Shown: positions 44,728-54,401, counted from the first letter of the stretch. The stretch is DNA of 64,000 nt from an uncultured Paracoccaceae bacterium (GCA_947501555.1 CANMWG010000001.1:1116001-1180000), one strand, 5' to 3'. Notes: generated by a model not told the origin, from the sequence alone. A program made the numbers and translations.

Positions 44728-45253
44728 GTTCTTCTCTTACAGCTGATCTCTGAGCGAGACGCTTCTCGATCAAGCCTTGGGCATGTCTGTGAATTGCACC
44801 ACCTTGACGCGAGATACGTTCCAAATAACATTCCAGGTCAAGCAAACTATGAATTTCCGCACCCCACGCTCTCTCGGCTGCCGCCTGTATGTTCGTCAGA
44901 ACTGGTTCGAGTTCAGCCGTTGTTGCGACGCGCCACCACTGATCATCGCATGTTTCACCGCTTAGACGCGCTCTGACCAAAGACTGCATCTCAGTCGGAA
45001 ACTGGCCTCCAAAATCAAATGTGTCGTCTTCGAACACGACTTTAGGTTGGATCCCGTAGTTTACGCAAAATCGATACCCGCGTTCTGGGCGCAGCATTCT
45101 ATGTTGCACGGAAAAACACAAAAAGGAGTCTTGCAGCGCAAGATAGCAACGAGCCGACCCTTGGTTGTACACCGGCGCATCGGTTGGAAGCCCGCTGACT
45201 GCTGCAGCGCGCACCGACTTGGTAACAAAATCCTTGGTGAAACCATCGGTCAT
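44720..45253 (-). CDS. Unknown protein inserted between coxD and coxE
   Basis: 177 aa, no family recognised. Soluble, mixed alpha/beta, with several aromatic and Cys residues (ARCYLALQDSFLCFSVQHRM, YRFCVNYG). It has an Arg/Glu-rich C-terminus. It overlaps coxD by 4 bp and coxE by 8 bp, so it is translated as part of the operon. In classical cox clusters coxD and coxE are adjacent. Codon use looks less GC-rich than in its neighbours. It may be an extra maturation factor or a passenger acquired by transfer. Confidence 0.75.
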   Translation of the reverse strand: MTDGFTKDFVTKSVRAAAVSGLPTDAPVYNQGSARCYLALQDSFLCFSVQHRMLRPERGYRFCVNYGIQPKVVFEDDTFDFGGQFPTEMQSLVRARLSGETCDDQWWRVATTAELEPVLTNIQAAAERAWGAEIHSLLDLECYLERISRQGGAIHRHAQGLIEKRLAQRSAVREELG

Positions 45254-46155
45254 CCTGACACCATCTCCGCCTTCGCCGCGTCCAAAATTCGCTTTGCCTC
45301 GGACCCTTCCAGTTTCTGAATATCATCCTGATATTTCAAGATCGCCCCCAGCGTATCCGCAATCACCGCAGGCGACAGGTTGATCACATCAAGCGCCAGC
45401 AGGCATTTCGCCCAATCAATCGTCTCAGCCACACCGGGTTTCTTGAACAGATCCTCAGACCGGAGTTTCTGCACAAAGGCCACGACCTCGCGGGACAAGG
45501 CGGTGGATGCCTCTGGGGCGCGGGCCTGCAAAATCGCGATCTCGCGGTCAAAATCGGGGTAGTCCACCCAGTGATACAAGCAGCGCCGCTTCAACGCATC
45601 ATGCACCTCGCGGGTGCGGTTTGATGTCAGGATTACGATGGGTGGCTCGGGTGCGGCCACAGTGCCCAACTCTGGAATAGTCACCTGAAAATCCGACAAG
45701 GCCTCAAGCAAAAACGCCTCAAACGGCGCATCCGTGCGGTCCAATTCATCTATCAACAACACCGGCGCGCCACCGGGCTGCGGGCGCATGGCCTCTAACA
45801 ACGGACGTTCAATCAGATAATCTTCTGTGAATAGCGCGGTTTTCAATGCCGAAGCTTCAGCACTGCCCGCCGCTTCTGCCGTGCGAATGGCAATCATCTG
45901 CGCGGCAAAGTTCCATTCATAGACAGCCGAGGACGCATCAAGCCCCTCATAGCACTGCAACCGGATCAACCGACGACCCAATCCAGCAGCAATCGCCTTT
46001 GCGATCTCGGTCTTGCCGGTGCCCGCCTCGCCTTCCAAAAACAACGGACGGCCCAGCTTTAGCCCTAAAAACACCACCGTCGCCAGCGCCCGCCCGCACA
46101 CATAATCCTGTGCCGCCAGCCCCGCCTGCACCTCATCAATACTGCCAAATGCCAT
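45250..46155 (-). CDS. coxD: CoxD-like MoxR AAA+ ATPase
   Basis: 301-aa AAA+ chaperone. Walker A is LEGEAGTGKTEIAKA near residue 42, Walker B is PVLLIDELDRTD, sensor 1 is VILTSNRTREVHDALKRR. It works with CoxE on the immature Mo-hydroxylase. The ATG at 46155 has GGGAGG six bases before it; two upstream ATG/GTG options are too close or unsupported. First gene of the maturation operon, divergent from gcdH. Confidence 0.95.
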   Translation of the reverse strand: MAFGSIDEVQAGLAAQDYVCGRALATVVFLGLKLGRPLFLEGEAGTGKTEIAKAIAAGLGRRLIRLQCYEGLDASSAVYEWNFAAQMIAIRTAEAAGSAEASALKTALFTEDYLIERPLLEAMRPQPGGAPVLLIDELDRTDAPFEAFLLEALSDFQVTIPELGTVAAPEPPIVILTSNRTREVHDALKRRCLYHWVDYPDFDREIAILQARAPEASTALSREVVAFVQKLRSEDLFKKPGVAETIDWAKCLLALDVINLSPAVIADTLGAILKYQDDIQKLEGSEAKRILDAAKAEMVSG

Positions 46156-46266
46156 AGACATCCTCCCTGCCGCCCATAGCTGCATTCCCGCGCGCTCACG
46201 TCAAGCAATCCATTGCCCCCGCCTCGGCAAAGGCCTAGCCTGCGATGCAAACACACGGAGGTCAGC

Positions 46267-47487
46267 ATGAACGATTCCACACCGATCAAAGCCGGGTTTG
46301 GGCCCGATCTAGGACCTTTCGATTGGACCGATCCCCTGCGGCTAGAGGATCAGCTGTCTGAGGATGAACGCATGTTGCGGGACGCAGCGCATAGCTTTGC
46401 GCAAAACACGCTGCAACCCAAAGTGACCGACGCCTACCGGGAAGAAACGGTTGACCCGAGCATCTTCAAAGCCATGGGCGACGCCGGTTTGTTGGGGATC
46501 ACCATCCCCGAAGAATACGGCGGGCTTGGCGCAGGCTATGTCACCTACGGGTTGGTCGCGCGCGAGGTTGAGCGGGTGGACAGCGGCTATCGGTCCATGA
46601 TGTCGGTGCAATCATCCTTGGTGATGTACCCCATCCACGCATATGGGTCCGAAGAACAGCGTCAGAAATACCTGCCGGGCCTTGCCGCAGGCACGCTCAT
46701 CGGCTGCTTTGGACTGACCGAACCAGACGCGGGCAGCGACCCTGCAGGGATGAAGACAACCGCCAAGAAAACCGACACAGGCTATATCCTGAACGGATCC
46801 AAAATGTGGATCAGCAATGCACCCATCGCCGATGTTTTCGTCGTCTGGGCCAAATCAGAGGCGCATGGCGGCAAGATCAGAGGCTTCGTGCTGGACAAAG
46901 GGGCCAAAGGGCTCAGCGCGCCCAAAATTGGGGGCAAGCTCAGCCTGCGGGCCTCGGTCACCGGCGAAATCGTGATGGACAATGTGGAAGTCGGCGACGA
47001 GGCTTTGCTGCCGGGCGTCCAAGGGCTCAAGGGACCATTTGGCTGCCTGAACCGGGCGCGCTACGGGATCGCTTGGGGGGTCATGGGCGCGGCCGAGGCC
47101 TGTTGGCACGCCGCACGGCAATACGGGCTAGACCGCAAGCAATTCGGCAAACCGCTGGCGCAAACCCAATTGTTCCAGAAAAAACTGGCAGACATGCAAA
47201 CCGAAATCGCACTTGGGACACAAAGCGCGCTGCAACTGGGCCGGCTGATGGACCAGGGTACCGCCGCCCCCGAAATGATCAGCCTGATGAAGCGGAACAA
47301 CTGCGGCAAGGCGCTCGATATCGCGCGGGTGTCGCGGGATATGCACGGGGGGAACGGGATCAGCGAAGATTTCCAGATCATGCGGCATATGGTCAACCTG
47401 GAGACGGTCAACACCTACGAAGGCACGCATGATGTGCACGCACTTATACTTGGGCGTGCACAAACCGGGTTACAGGCCTTCTTTTAG
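46267..47487 (+). CDS. gcdH: Glutaryl-CoA dehydrogenase
   Basis: 406-aa acyl-CoA dehydrogenase that oxidises and decarboxylates glutaryl-CoA to crotonyl-CoA in lysine/tryptophan breakdown. FAD-binding signatures are [16 protein letters not shown] and [16 protein letters not shown]. The catalytic Glu lies in [15 protein letters not shown]. The N-terminal [16 protein letters not shown] is typical of GcdH. GGAGGTCAGC before the ATG is a strong ribosome site. No other lysine-degradation gene is adjacent. Confidence 0.94.
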   Translation: MNDSTPIKAGFGPDLGPFDWTDPLRLEDQLSEDERMLRDAAHSFAQNTLQPKVTDAYREETVDPSIFKAMGDAGLLGITIPEEYGGLGAGYVTYGLVAREVERVDSGYRSMMSVQSSLVMYPIHAYGSEEQRQKYLPGLAAGTLIGCFGLTEPDAGSDPAGMKTTAKKTDTGYILNGSKMWISNAPIADVFVVWAKSEAHGGKIRGFVLDKGAKGLSAPKIGGKLSLRASVTGEIVMDNVEVGDEALLPGVQGLKGPFGCLNRARYGIAWGVMGAAEACWHAARQYGLDRKQFGKPLAQTQLFQKKLADMQTEIALGTQSALQLGRLMDQGTAAPEMISLMKRNNCGKALDIARVSRDMHGGNGISEDFQIMRHMVNLETVNTYEGTHDVHALILGRAQTGLQAFF

Positions 47488-47592
47488 GTTGTATTTAGAC
47501 ACAATATTAGGGGTAAGTGCCCTCAGTTCTGCCGCAAAAGAAAGATAAGCGTGGGCCAAGCAGTGGACCTCACCCGCTGCTAGGTATGCGCG

Positions 47593-48513
47593 ATGAATGA
47601 TAAACAACTCAGTTTTGAGACCGATCTCAAGACCCTCGATGCCAATGCGTGGCTCGGGGAGATTGACGATATCTGCGATGAGCTTGGGTTCTTTGAACAG
47701 CTCGGGCAGCGCCATTTCGCCGGGTTTCTTGAGGCCGGAAACAAACTGCTGGTCACGTTTGAGGACACCGAATGCATTCGGGACCACAACATCGACGCTG
47801 AACCCCGCGGGTTCCAATATGCGCGGCAGGACGGCTGGTCAAACATGGCCTTACTCTCCAACGGCGAAAGCTGGTTTCGGGATGAGGCCGTCTACGATTT
47901 CTTCGATCGGCTGGTAGACGAAGGGTTTTTTGAGAACTTTGAGCAGATTGTCTTCTACGGGGCCAACGGTGGTGGCTACGCAGCGGCGGCATTTTCAGTA
48001 GCAGCGCCGGGGGCCACCGTCATAGCGCTTCGCCCGCAGGCCACATTGGAAGCAAAGGCCGCTGGCTGGGACCCACGGTACAAATCGCAACGCAAACTCG
48101 ATTTTGTCAGCAGATACGGCTATGCGCCGGAAATGCTCGAGGCATCGCAGCATGCCTTCATCGTCTACGATCCAATCCAACGGCTTGATGCAGGCCATGC
48201 CGCACTTTTTCGGAAACCGGATGTAACACTGGTGCCCTGTCCGCTTTTGGGGGGGCAGTTGGATAATGCATTTGACCGGATGGGCATACACGATCCGATG
48301 CTAAAGCTTGCAATGGACGGAGAGCTGACCGGGCAGCGCTTCTTTCACCTACTGCGGGCGCGGCGGTATGACCTAGGCTACACCCGAGCTTTCGTCAGGT
48401 GGCTGGTGATGAACAACCACCCGCATATGGCCGCAATCGTCTGCCAATATATGTTGCAACGCGGGCAAAATGACTTCTTCGCAAATACGCTGAAAACGCT
48501 AAAAACTACTTAG
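47593..48513 (+). CDS. Hypothetical protein, alpha/beta-hydrolase-like
   Basis: 306 aa; I do not recognise a named family. FYGANGGGYAAAAFSVAAPGATVIAL resembles a nucleophile elbow of an alpha/beta fold, but Asn stands where Ser is expected, so catalysis is doubtful. It is rich in aromatic residues (FFEQLGQRHFAGFL, FFHLLRARRYDLGYTRAF). No signal peptide. The last bases overlap the convergent DUF1127 gene by 4 bp. Confidence 0.72.
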   Translation: MNDKQLSFETDLKTLDANAWLGEIDDICDELGFFEQLGQRHFAGFLEAGNKLLVTFEDTECIRDHNIDAEPRGFQYARQDGWSNMALLSNGESWFRDEAVYDFFDRLVDEGFFENFEQIVFYGANGGGYAAAAFSVAAPGATVIALRPQATLEAKAAGWDPRYKSQRKLDFVSRYGYAPEMLEASQHAFIVYDPIQRLDAGHAALFRKPDVTLVPCPLLGGQLDNAFDRMGIHDPMLKLAMDGELTGQRFFHLLRARRYDLGYTRAFVRWLVMNNHPHMAAIVCQYMLQRGQNDFFANTLKTLKTT

Positions 48514-48728
48514 ATGTAGTAGATATCGCGGTAAACGTGGCGGATGATGTCAGCGCGGGCCAGACCTAGATCGCCAAGCTCACGATCAGAAAGCGCTTGC
48601 AGCTTTTCCACGGTGTCAGTGCGGTTCTGCGCCATTGCGAGCCGGCCAACGAAATCAGCCATTCTGACCTTAAACGCAGAGATAAGTGTCGGACGGCCTG
48701 CAGCCGCCGTATCGGTAAAAAACGCCAT
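48510..48728 (-). CDS. DUF1127 small protein
   Basis: 72-aa protein with the Arg-rich DUF1127 domain at the C-terminus (LQALSDRELGDLGLARADIIRHV). In alphaproteobacteria such proteins are linked to RNA turnover and phosphate or carbon responses. I take the ATG at 48728 with GGGG upstream; an ATG 12 bp earlier is possible. Two palindromes lie upstream at 48766-48815. Confidence 0.87.
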   Translation of the reverse strand: MAFFTDTAAAGRPTLISAFKVRMADFVGRLAMAQNRTDTVEKLQALSDRELGDLGLARADIIRHVYRDIYYI

Positions 48729-48765
48729 GTCAGGCCCCATCAGATGTTGTGCTTCAACACCTAAG

Positions 48766-48815
48766 ATAAGGCCTTATTGAATTATCAAAACTACCAATGC
48801 TGCATTGCAGCATTG
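48766..48815. promoter_or_regulatory. Palindromes upstream of the DUF1127 gene
   Basis: ATAAGGCCTTAT (48766-48777) and CAATGCTGCA-t-TGCAGCATTG (48795-48815), both perfect. They sit 38-87 bp before the DUF1127 ATG and just after the stop of the upstream membrane-protein gene. The larger one may be an operator or a terminator hairpin. Confidence 0.45.
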
Positions 48816-48830
48816 CAAATGGCGCATAGC

Positions 48831-49118
48831 CTACTCAGCATCATCGCGGTCATCGATTTGCTTTTTGGCCGCTTCGAACAAACGCGTGCCGAAATAGCCC
48901 AAAACGCCGCCAAAAATGATCCAAAACGCCGATCCGCTATTCAACAAAGCGGCTGCGATCCCGGCAATGATCATAGCAACCATAAAGGCGATCAATCGGG
49001 GCTCATTCGCTTCGATCTTGATATGGCCTTCCAGCGCTTTGACGAGCGGGTTGGCGATGGGACCTTCCAAATGTGGCGTCAAAAATCCTGCACAAACGGC
49101 GACGATAAAACCAAGCAT
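48831..49118 (-). CDS. Small hypothetical membrane protein
   Basis: 95 aa with two or three hydrophobic segments (LGFIVAVCAGFLTPHL, LIAFMVAMIIAGIAAALL and AFWIIFGGVLGYFGTRLF) and a charged C-terminus. GGAGAGACCACT precedes the ATG at 49118, which is better than a start 27 bp upstream. Family not recognised. Confidence 0.75.
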   Translation of the reverse strand: MLGFIVAVCAGFLTPHLEGPIANPLVKALEGHIKIEANEPRLIAFMVAMIIAGIAAALLNSGSAFWIIFGGVLGYFGTRLFEAAKKQIDDRDDAE

Positions 49119-49238
49119 AGTGGTCTCTCCGGTGTTACTTTTCACATGTTAACCTTTTTATCAGTGGCGCAGTCGCAATCTGCAAGGACATTCACAACAC
49201 CACTGGCAACCGCTTAAGGAACGGTGTAACCCGGCAAC

Positions 49239-50291
49239 ATGCCAGATCTTGCCCTGACGACACTGACAATCCGCCGCCCCGATGACTGGCATCTGCACCT
49301 GCGTGACGGTGCAATGCTGCAAGCGGTGCTACCCGAAACCACCCGCCATTTCGGTCGTGCGATCATCATGCCCAATCTGGTCCCGCCCGTGGTGACCGGC
49401 GCACAAGCCGCCGACTACAGGGCCCGGATCATGGCGGCTATGCCTGCCGGTGCGGATTTCAAACCGCTGATGACGCTCTATTTGACCGAAACCACCGACC
49501 CCGACGATGTACGCGAAGCGCACCGCTCAGGCGTGGCCACCGCCGTCAAACTCTACCCCGCCGGGGCGACAACAAATTCCGCCTCTGGTGTGCGCGACTT
49601 TGAAAAAGTACGCGCGGTGTTGGAAACCATGGCCGAGATCGGAATGCCGCTGTGTGTGCACGGTGAAGTCACAGACCGCGATATCGATATCTTTGACCGC
49701 GAGGCCGTCTTCATCGACCGTGTGCTGAAACCCCTGCGCAAAAAGGTCCCCGACCTGAAGGTTGTGATGGAACATGTCACAACCAAAGACGCGGTCGACT
49801 ATGTACGTGACAGCCACAAAAACTTAGCCGCCACGATCACCACACACCACCTGATCATCAACCGAAATCATATCCTGGCAGGCGGGATCAAACCGCATTT
49901 CTACTGCCTGCCCGTGGCCAAACGCGAAACCCATAGGGTTGCGCTGGTGCAAGCGGCGATATCGGGGGATAAGCGGTTCTTTCTGGGCACCGACAGCGCG
50001 CCACACACGGACCCCGCCAAACTGCAGCCCTGCGGCTGCGCGGGGATATTTACCGCGCCCAATACAATGTCCTGCTTGGCAGAAGTCTTTGATGTGGCGG
50101 GCAAATTGAAAAAGCTTGAGGCCTTCACCTCGCTGAACGGCCCGGGGTTCTACGGGTTAGAGCCCAACGCAGACACGATCACGCTAACAAAGGGTGATCC
50201 GGTCAGCTATCCCGCACAAATTACCACCGCCGACGGTCCAGTGACCGTCTTTGACCCCGGTTTTGATCTGCACTGGCACGTCGATGCCTGA
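49239..50291 (+). CDS. pyrC: Dihydroorotase (class II)
   Basis: Cyclises carbamoyl-aspartate to dihydroorotate in pyrimidine synthesis. 350 aa. The zinc site is complete: [10 protein letters not shown] (two His) near residue 17, VKLYPAG with the carbamylated Lys near residue 105, HGEV, TTHHL and the catalytic Asp in GTDSAPH. It is followed by a 32-bp palindrome and pyrE in the same direction. Confidence 0.98.
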   Translation: MPDLALTTLTIRRPDDWHLHLRDGAMLQAVLPETTRHFGRAIIMPNLVPPVVTGAQAADYRARIMAAMPAGADFKPLMTLYLTETTDPDDVREAHRSGVATAVKLYPAGATTNSASGVRDFEKVRAVLETMAEIGMPLCVHGEVTDRDIDIFDREAVFIDRVLKPLRKKVPDLKVVMEHVTTKDAVDYVRDSHKNLAATITTHHLIINRNHILAGGIKPHFYCLPVAKRETHRVALVQAAISGDKRFFLGTDSAPHTDPAKLQPCGCAGIFTAPNTMSCLAEVFDVAGKLKKLEAFTSLNGPGFYGLEPNADTITLTKGDPVSYPAQITTADGPVTVFDPGFDLHWHVDA

Positions 50292-50323
50292 GGTGGATCA
50301 AATTTCTAGAAATTTGATCCACC
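50292..50323. repeat. 32-bp perfect palindrome between pyrC and pyrE
   Basis: Core CAAATTTCTAGAAATTTG is identical to that at 17743-17760; the outer arms GGTGGAT/ATCCACC are different but pair perfectly. It starts one base past the pyrC stop. Confidence 0.75.
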
Positions 50324-50354
50324 CCGCAGCCACCCACCAACCTGATAGAGCCGC

Positions 50355-51026
50355 ATGATGATCCCCACATCTTTCCCCACCAAAGAAGAAATGGCCCGCC
50401 TGACCGCAGGCATGCTGATCGAAATCGGCGCGATTGATTTCAACGCGGCCGAGCCCTTCACCCATGCCTCTGGCAAACAAGCCCCGACTTACGTGGATTG
50501 CCGCAAGCTGATCAGCTACCCACGCATCCGGTCCACCTTGATGGATTTCTTGACCGTCAGCATCATGCGTGAAGCTGGGTTTGAGGCTTTCGACAACATC
50601 GCTGGGGGTGAAACCGCAGGGATCCCGTTCAGCGCGATGGTCGCCGAACGGATGGCCCTGCCCATGACCTATGTGCGCAAAAAACCCAAAGGCTACGGGC
50701 GCAACGCGCGCATCGAAGGGGTGATGACAGAAGGCCAGCGGGTCCTTCTAGTCGAAGATCTGACAACCGATGGCGGCTCAAAACTGTCCTTCGTCGATGC
50801 CATCCGGGATACCGGGGCGACATGCTCAGCCACGGCGGTGATCTTTTACTACGGCATCTTCGATGGGGTGGAAAAAACGCTGTCTGATCATGGCGTGCAG
50901 CTTATTCACCTATGCACATGGTGGGATGTGCTGGCAGAAGCCAAAGCACGCAACGCTTTTGACGCAACAACGCTCAGCACGGTTGAGGCTTACCTGAACG
51001 ACCCCGCAGGCTGGGCGCCCTCTTAA
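50355..51026 (+). CDS. pyrE: Orotate phosphoribosyltransferase
   Basis: Makes orotidine monophosphate from orotate and PRPP. 223 aa. The PRPP-binding signature [17 protein letters not shown] is near residue 130. [32 protein letters not shown] holds the pyrophosphate loop and catalytic Lys. Two tandem ATG codons (50355, 50358) could both serve as start. It follows pyrC by 63 bp and lies 218 bp before dnaB. Confidence 0.97.
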   Translation: MMIPTSFPTKEEMARLTAGMLIEIGAIDFNAAEPFTHASGKQAPTYVDCRKLISYPRIRSTLMDFLTVSIMREAGFEAFDNIAGGETAGIPFSAMVAERMALPMTYVRKKPKGYGRNARIEGVMTEGQRVLLVEDLTTDGGSKLSFVDAIRDTGATCSATAVIFYYGIFDGVEKTLSDHGVQLIHLCTWWDVLAEAKARNAFDATTLSTVEAYLNDPAGWAPS

Positions 51027-51044
51027 CCAAATCCACGAAAAAAC

Positions 51045-51053
51045 TTCTCCACA
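51045..51053 (+). promoter_or_regulatory. DnaA-box-like site, TTCTCCACA
   Basis: One mismatch to the DnaA box TTATNCACA, just after the pyrE stop. Same orientation as the perfect box exactly 100 bp downstream. Confidence 0.4.
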
Positions 51054-51144
51054 GCTAAATGCACAAGGCATCCGTGGAATCGCTTGATCCATCCAGATAT
51101 AGATATTCGCAGGACAGCGGCCGCCACCTATGGTAGGCTCAGTC

Positions 51145-51153
51145 TTATCCACA
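51145..51153 (+). promoter_or_regulatory. DnaA box TTATCCACA upstream of dnaB
   Basis: Perfect match to the DnaA consensus, 92 bp before the dnaB ATG. Suggests control of dnaB by DnaA or a titration site. Confidence 0.6.
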
Positions 51154-51244
51154 GAATTGTCCCGCCAGATATCCCCGATCTTATTGAACTGGCGCGGAAC
51201 GCAAATAGGCTGCTAGAAGCGCCGTGGGATCGGTGAGGTGAATA

Positions 51245-52732
51245 ATGAACGAAATAACTGCATTTAACGCCACTGGCATCGAAGACGCAGCGGCAGATCT
51301 GATGCCGCATTCCATCGAAGCCGAACAGCAGCTTCTTGGCGCGATCCTGACCAACAATGACATCTTCGACCGGGTTGCGGCCATTATCGGGCCCAAGCAT
51401 TTCTACGACCCAGTGCATGCGCGCATCTTTGAAACTGCGGCCACCCGCATCGGGAAAAACATGCTGGCCAGTCCCGTGACGCTCAAGGCGTTCATGGAAG
51501 ATGACGAAGGCCTGCAAGAACTCGGCGGCCCGCCCTATCTGGCCCGGCTCGCTGGGGCCGCAATTTCCGCCTTTGCCGCGCGCGACTACGCGCAGATGAT
51601 CTATGATCTGGCGACCCGCCGCGAATTGATCCAACTGGGGCGCAATATCTCGGACAAAGCCGCCAAGGTTGATGTCGAACACGAACCCAAAGAACAAATC
51701 GTCGAGGCCGAACAGGCGCTCTATTCGCTTGCGGAACAAGGCACTTCCGAACAAGGGTTCCAATCCTTCCTGCGCGCCGTGACCGAGGCCGTGAATGTCG
51801 CCAACTCCGCCTACCAGCGCGAAGGCGGGCTGGCGGGTGTGTCAACCGGGCTGATCGACATGGACAAGAAACTGGGCGGCTTACATAAATCCGACCTTCT
51901 GATCCTCGCGGGACGGCCGTCCATGGGGAAAACCTCGCTCGCGACCAACATCGCCTATAACGTGGCCAAGGCCTACCGTAAGGGGCAACTTCAGGATGGC
52001 AGCGAAGGGGCCGTTGATGGCGGTGTTGTCGGGTTCTTCTCGCTTGAGATGAGCGCCGAACAGCTTGCCGGTCGGATCCTCGCCGAAGCCTCGGAAATCT
52101 CATCGCATAAGATCCGGCAAGGTGACATGACCGAAGGCGAATTTCGGCGCTTTGTGGATGCGGCGAAACAACTGGAATCCTGCCCGCTTTATATCGATGA
52201 CACCGCCGCCATCCCGATCAGCCAATTGGCCGCGCGCGCCCGGCGGCTAAAGCGGACACATGGGCTGGACGTGCTGATCGTTGACTATCTGCAGCTTGTA
52301 CGCGGGACCTCCGACAACCGGGTGCAGGAAATCGGCGAAATTTCCATGGGGCTCAAGGCCATCGCCAAGGAACTCAACATCCCCGTCATCGCCCTGTCCC
52401 AGCTGTCGCGGCAGGTGGAAAGCCGGGAAGATAAGCGGCCGCAGCTATCGGATCTGCGGGAATCCGGATCGATTGAGCAAGACGCCGATGTGGTTATGTT
52501 CGTCTACCGGGGCGAATACTATGTCGAACGTGAAAAGCCCGACGATGGCAACATGGAAGGCATGGCCGCCTGGCAGGAAAAAATGTCGAACCTACATGGC
52601 AAGGCAGAAGTGATCATCGGCAAGCAACGGCACGGCCCAATCGGCACGGTTGAGCTGTCATTTACCGCAGAATTCACACGCTTTGGCGATCTTGTGAAGC
52701 CTTGGCAACAAGGTGCCGAACAAGAATTCTAA
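51245..52732 (+). CDS. dnaB: Replicative DNA helicase DnaB
   Basis: 495-aa hexameric helicase that unwinds DNA at the replication fork. The N-terminal collar domain (PHSIEAEQQLLGAILTN) binds primase. The RecA-like C-domain has Walker A LAGRPSMGKTSLA near residue 221, VLIVDYLQLV and the arginine-finger region LSQLSRQVESREDKRPQLSDLRESG. Normal length and no intein. DnaA-box-like sites lie upstream. Confidence 0.98.
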   Translation: MNEITAFNATGIEDAAADLMPHSIEAEQQLLGAILTNNDIFDRVAAIIGPKHFYDPVHARIFETAATRIGKNMLASPVTLKAFMEDDEGLQELGGPPYLARLAGAAISAFAARDYAQMIYDLATRRELIQLGRNISDKAAKVDVEHEPKEQIVEAEQALYSLAEQGTSEQGFQSFLRAVTEAVNVANSAYQREGGLAGVSTGLIDMDKKLGGLHKSDLLILAGRPSMGKTSLATNIAYNVAKAYRKGQLQDGSEGAVDGGVVGFFSLEMSAEQLAGRILAEASEISSHKIRQGDMTEGEFRRFVDAAKQLESCPLYIDDTAAIPISQLAARARRLKRTHGLDVLIVDYLQLVRGTSDNRVQEIGEISMGLKAIAKELNIPVIALSQLSRQVESREDKRPQLSDLRESGSIEQDADVVMFVYRGEYYVEREKPDDGNMEGMAAWQEKMSNLHGKAEVIIGKQRHGPIGTVELSFTAEFTRFGDLVKPWQQGAEQEF

Positions 52733-52762
52733 CGTCTTCGAAGAACTCAGAGGAACGCGATA

Positions 52763-54235
52763 ATGAACGCGCACGTCATTCCCCGCACACATGACAAAGA
52801 CATGCCCTTCGAACAGCTGATGCCACTGGTCGATGTCGGCGATTGGGACGCGCGGGCCATATACGCGCAACGTCTTTTTTTTGGATATGGCATTCAGCCT
52901 GATCCGCAAAAAGCCGTCGCGATCATGCATCAGGCCTCCGATGCCGGGTCAGCCCGTTCAGCTGCGGAATTGGGGTTTCGGTACCTTGACGGGGACGGCG
53001 TATTGCCGCGCGATCTCGACCGGGCAAGGGCCTATGCAAACCTTGCCATTGAACGGGGAAACTACTTTGGCTGGTGGGCGCATGCACTCCGCGAAGAGAG
53101 CGAAAGTAACCTCCAAGCAGCCTATGAAGCAGGCATGAAATTCGCAGCATTGGCCCCCGAAGGTGAGCGCGCGCCGGAAAACATCTATATCATCGCTTGG
53201 CTGGCGCATCATACCGGGCATGTCGCCGACGCAGTACCCCTTTACGAAGAAGCCGCCATCGCCGGTCACGAATCCGCAGCGATCAACCTTGGCCTGATGA
53301 TCATGCGTGGGGAATGCGATCTACCCAATGACCGGGTTGTGAAACTGTTTCACCAAGCGTCACGGCTGAGGTCGCCCGCAGGGCTTGCGCTATTCGTGCA
53401 ATGTCTGTGCTTTTTGGATGACAGCACACCACAAGCGCACCCCGAAATGCTGGCCGAGGCCGTAGGCTATCTCAGACAGGAAATAGCAGCTGGCAGCGAC
53501 TACCATTACCACGCTTACCTTATGGCCAAATTGCACGATGAAGGTCTGGGTGTGCCACAAGACAGCGTCGAGGCAACGCGGCTTTTCGCCCTCGCATCAC
53601 AACAAGAAACAGTCGACGACGGTCCGCCTTATGTGGTGCCATTGGGTCGTGCCAGTCTAGCCTATGCACGGCGGCTACGGTTGGGACTTGGAACTGCTCT
53701 CGATTTGAAGGGCGCAATGGCGGCGTGCGAAAGAGCGCGCGACAATGCCATGCAGATTGTTGATAATCCAGGCTATTCCGGTACAACCGATGTGATCGAC
53801 GATGCCACGTTCTTGGCCATCGAGATCGCCCAAGAAAGCGACCGGTTCAGCCTTAAACAGCGCTGCATCTCCATGCTCGAAGCCTCTGCAAAAACAGGTA
53901 ACGTCGATCTCATCTTGCCCTTGGCCAAGCTGCAGTACCAAATTAACAGCAACTTCGACAAAGCGCGCTTTTGGTTCGTCCTGGCGATCGCTGTTGATCA
54001 ACCAGATGCTGGGGTCGAAGCCGCCCTCATGCTGCTTGAAAATGGCAAATTGGCGCAAGCCTATGCATTCGCGCAAAGCGCCGCAGCGTCAGGTGTCAGT
54101 TTACCCGCGACACTGGCAAGCCTATCTGAACATGATCGCGACAAGGGCGGGCTGTTCAAAAAAGGTGCCACGGGCACCGAGGCCTGGGCAAAGCTGAAAC
54201 AAGAAATAGAAGAGGCGCGGCAGACCTATAACTGA
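52763..54235 (+). CDS. Sel1-like repeat protein
   Basis: 490-aa protein of Sel1/TPR-like helical repeats, at least five recognisable: YGIQPDPQKAVAIMHQASDAG, DGVLPRDLDRARAYANLAIE, LPNDRVVKLFHQASR and LGVPQDSVEATRLFALAS among them. No signal peptide or membrane helix, so a cytoplasmic scaffold role is likely. The ATG at 52763 has GAGGAACGCGATA before it. It follows dnaB by 30 bp but has no known link to replication. The partner is unknown. Confidence 0.87.
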   Translation: MNAHVIPRTHDKDMPFEQLMPLVDVGDWDARAIYAQRLFFGYGIQPDPQKAVAIMHQASDAGSARSAAELGFRYLDGDGVLPRDLDRARAYANLAIERGNYFGWWAHALREESESNLQAAYEAGMKFAALAPEGERAPENIYIIAWLAHHTGHVADAVPLYEEAAIAGHESAAINLGLMIMRGECDLPNDRVVKLFHQASRLRSPAGLALFVQCLCFLDDSTPQAHPEMLAEAVGYLRQEIAAGSDYHYHAYLMAKLHDEGLGVPQDSVEATRLFALASQQETVDDGPPYVVPLGRASLAYARRLRLGLGTALDLKGAMAACERARDNAMQIVDNPGYSGTTDVIDDATFLAIEIAQESDRFSLKQRCISMLEASAKTGNVDLILPLAKLQYQINSNFDKARFWFVLAIAVDQPDAGVEAALMLLENGKLAQAYAFAQSAAASGVSLPATLASLSEHDRDKGGLFKKGATGTEAWAKLKQEIEEARQTYN

Positions 54236-54361
54236 TAATCGGCGATCTCGAAAAACATCCTATAATTGTACTTTACCACTTAACACAATTTTTACCCTAT
54301 TGATTGATCTTGCAAACGTTCGAGTTGTTGACGGCATTTTGATATTGCCGCAGCGTGTATG

Positions 54362-54376
54362 TTAACGTAGGGTTAA
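54362..54376 (+). promoter_or_regulatory. Canonical CtrA binding site
   Basis: TTAA-CGTAGGG-TTAA, also readable as TTAAC-N6-TTAAC, matches the full CtrA consensus TTAA-N7-TTAA exactly. It lies 25 bp before the GTG start of the next gene, in an AT-rich 166-bp gap without genes. Confidence 0.65.
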
Positions 54377-54401
54377 CGAGTATTAGTCAGGTTGTTTTGC
54401 C

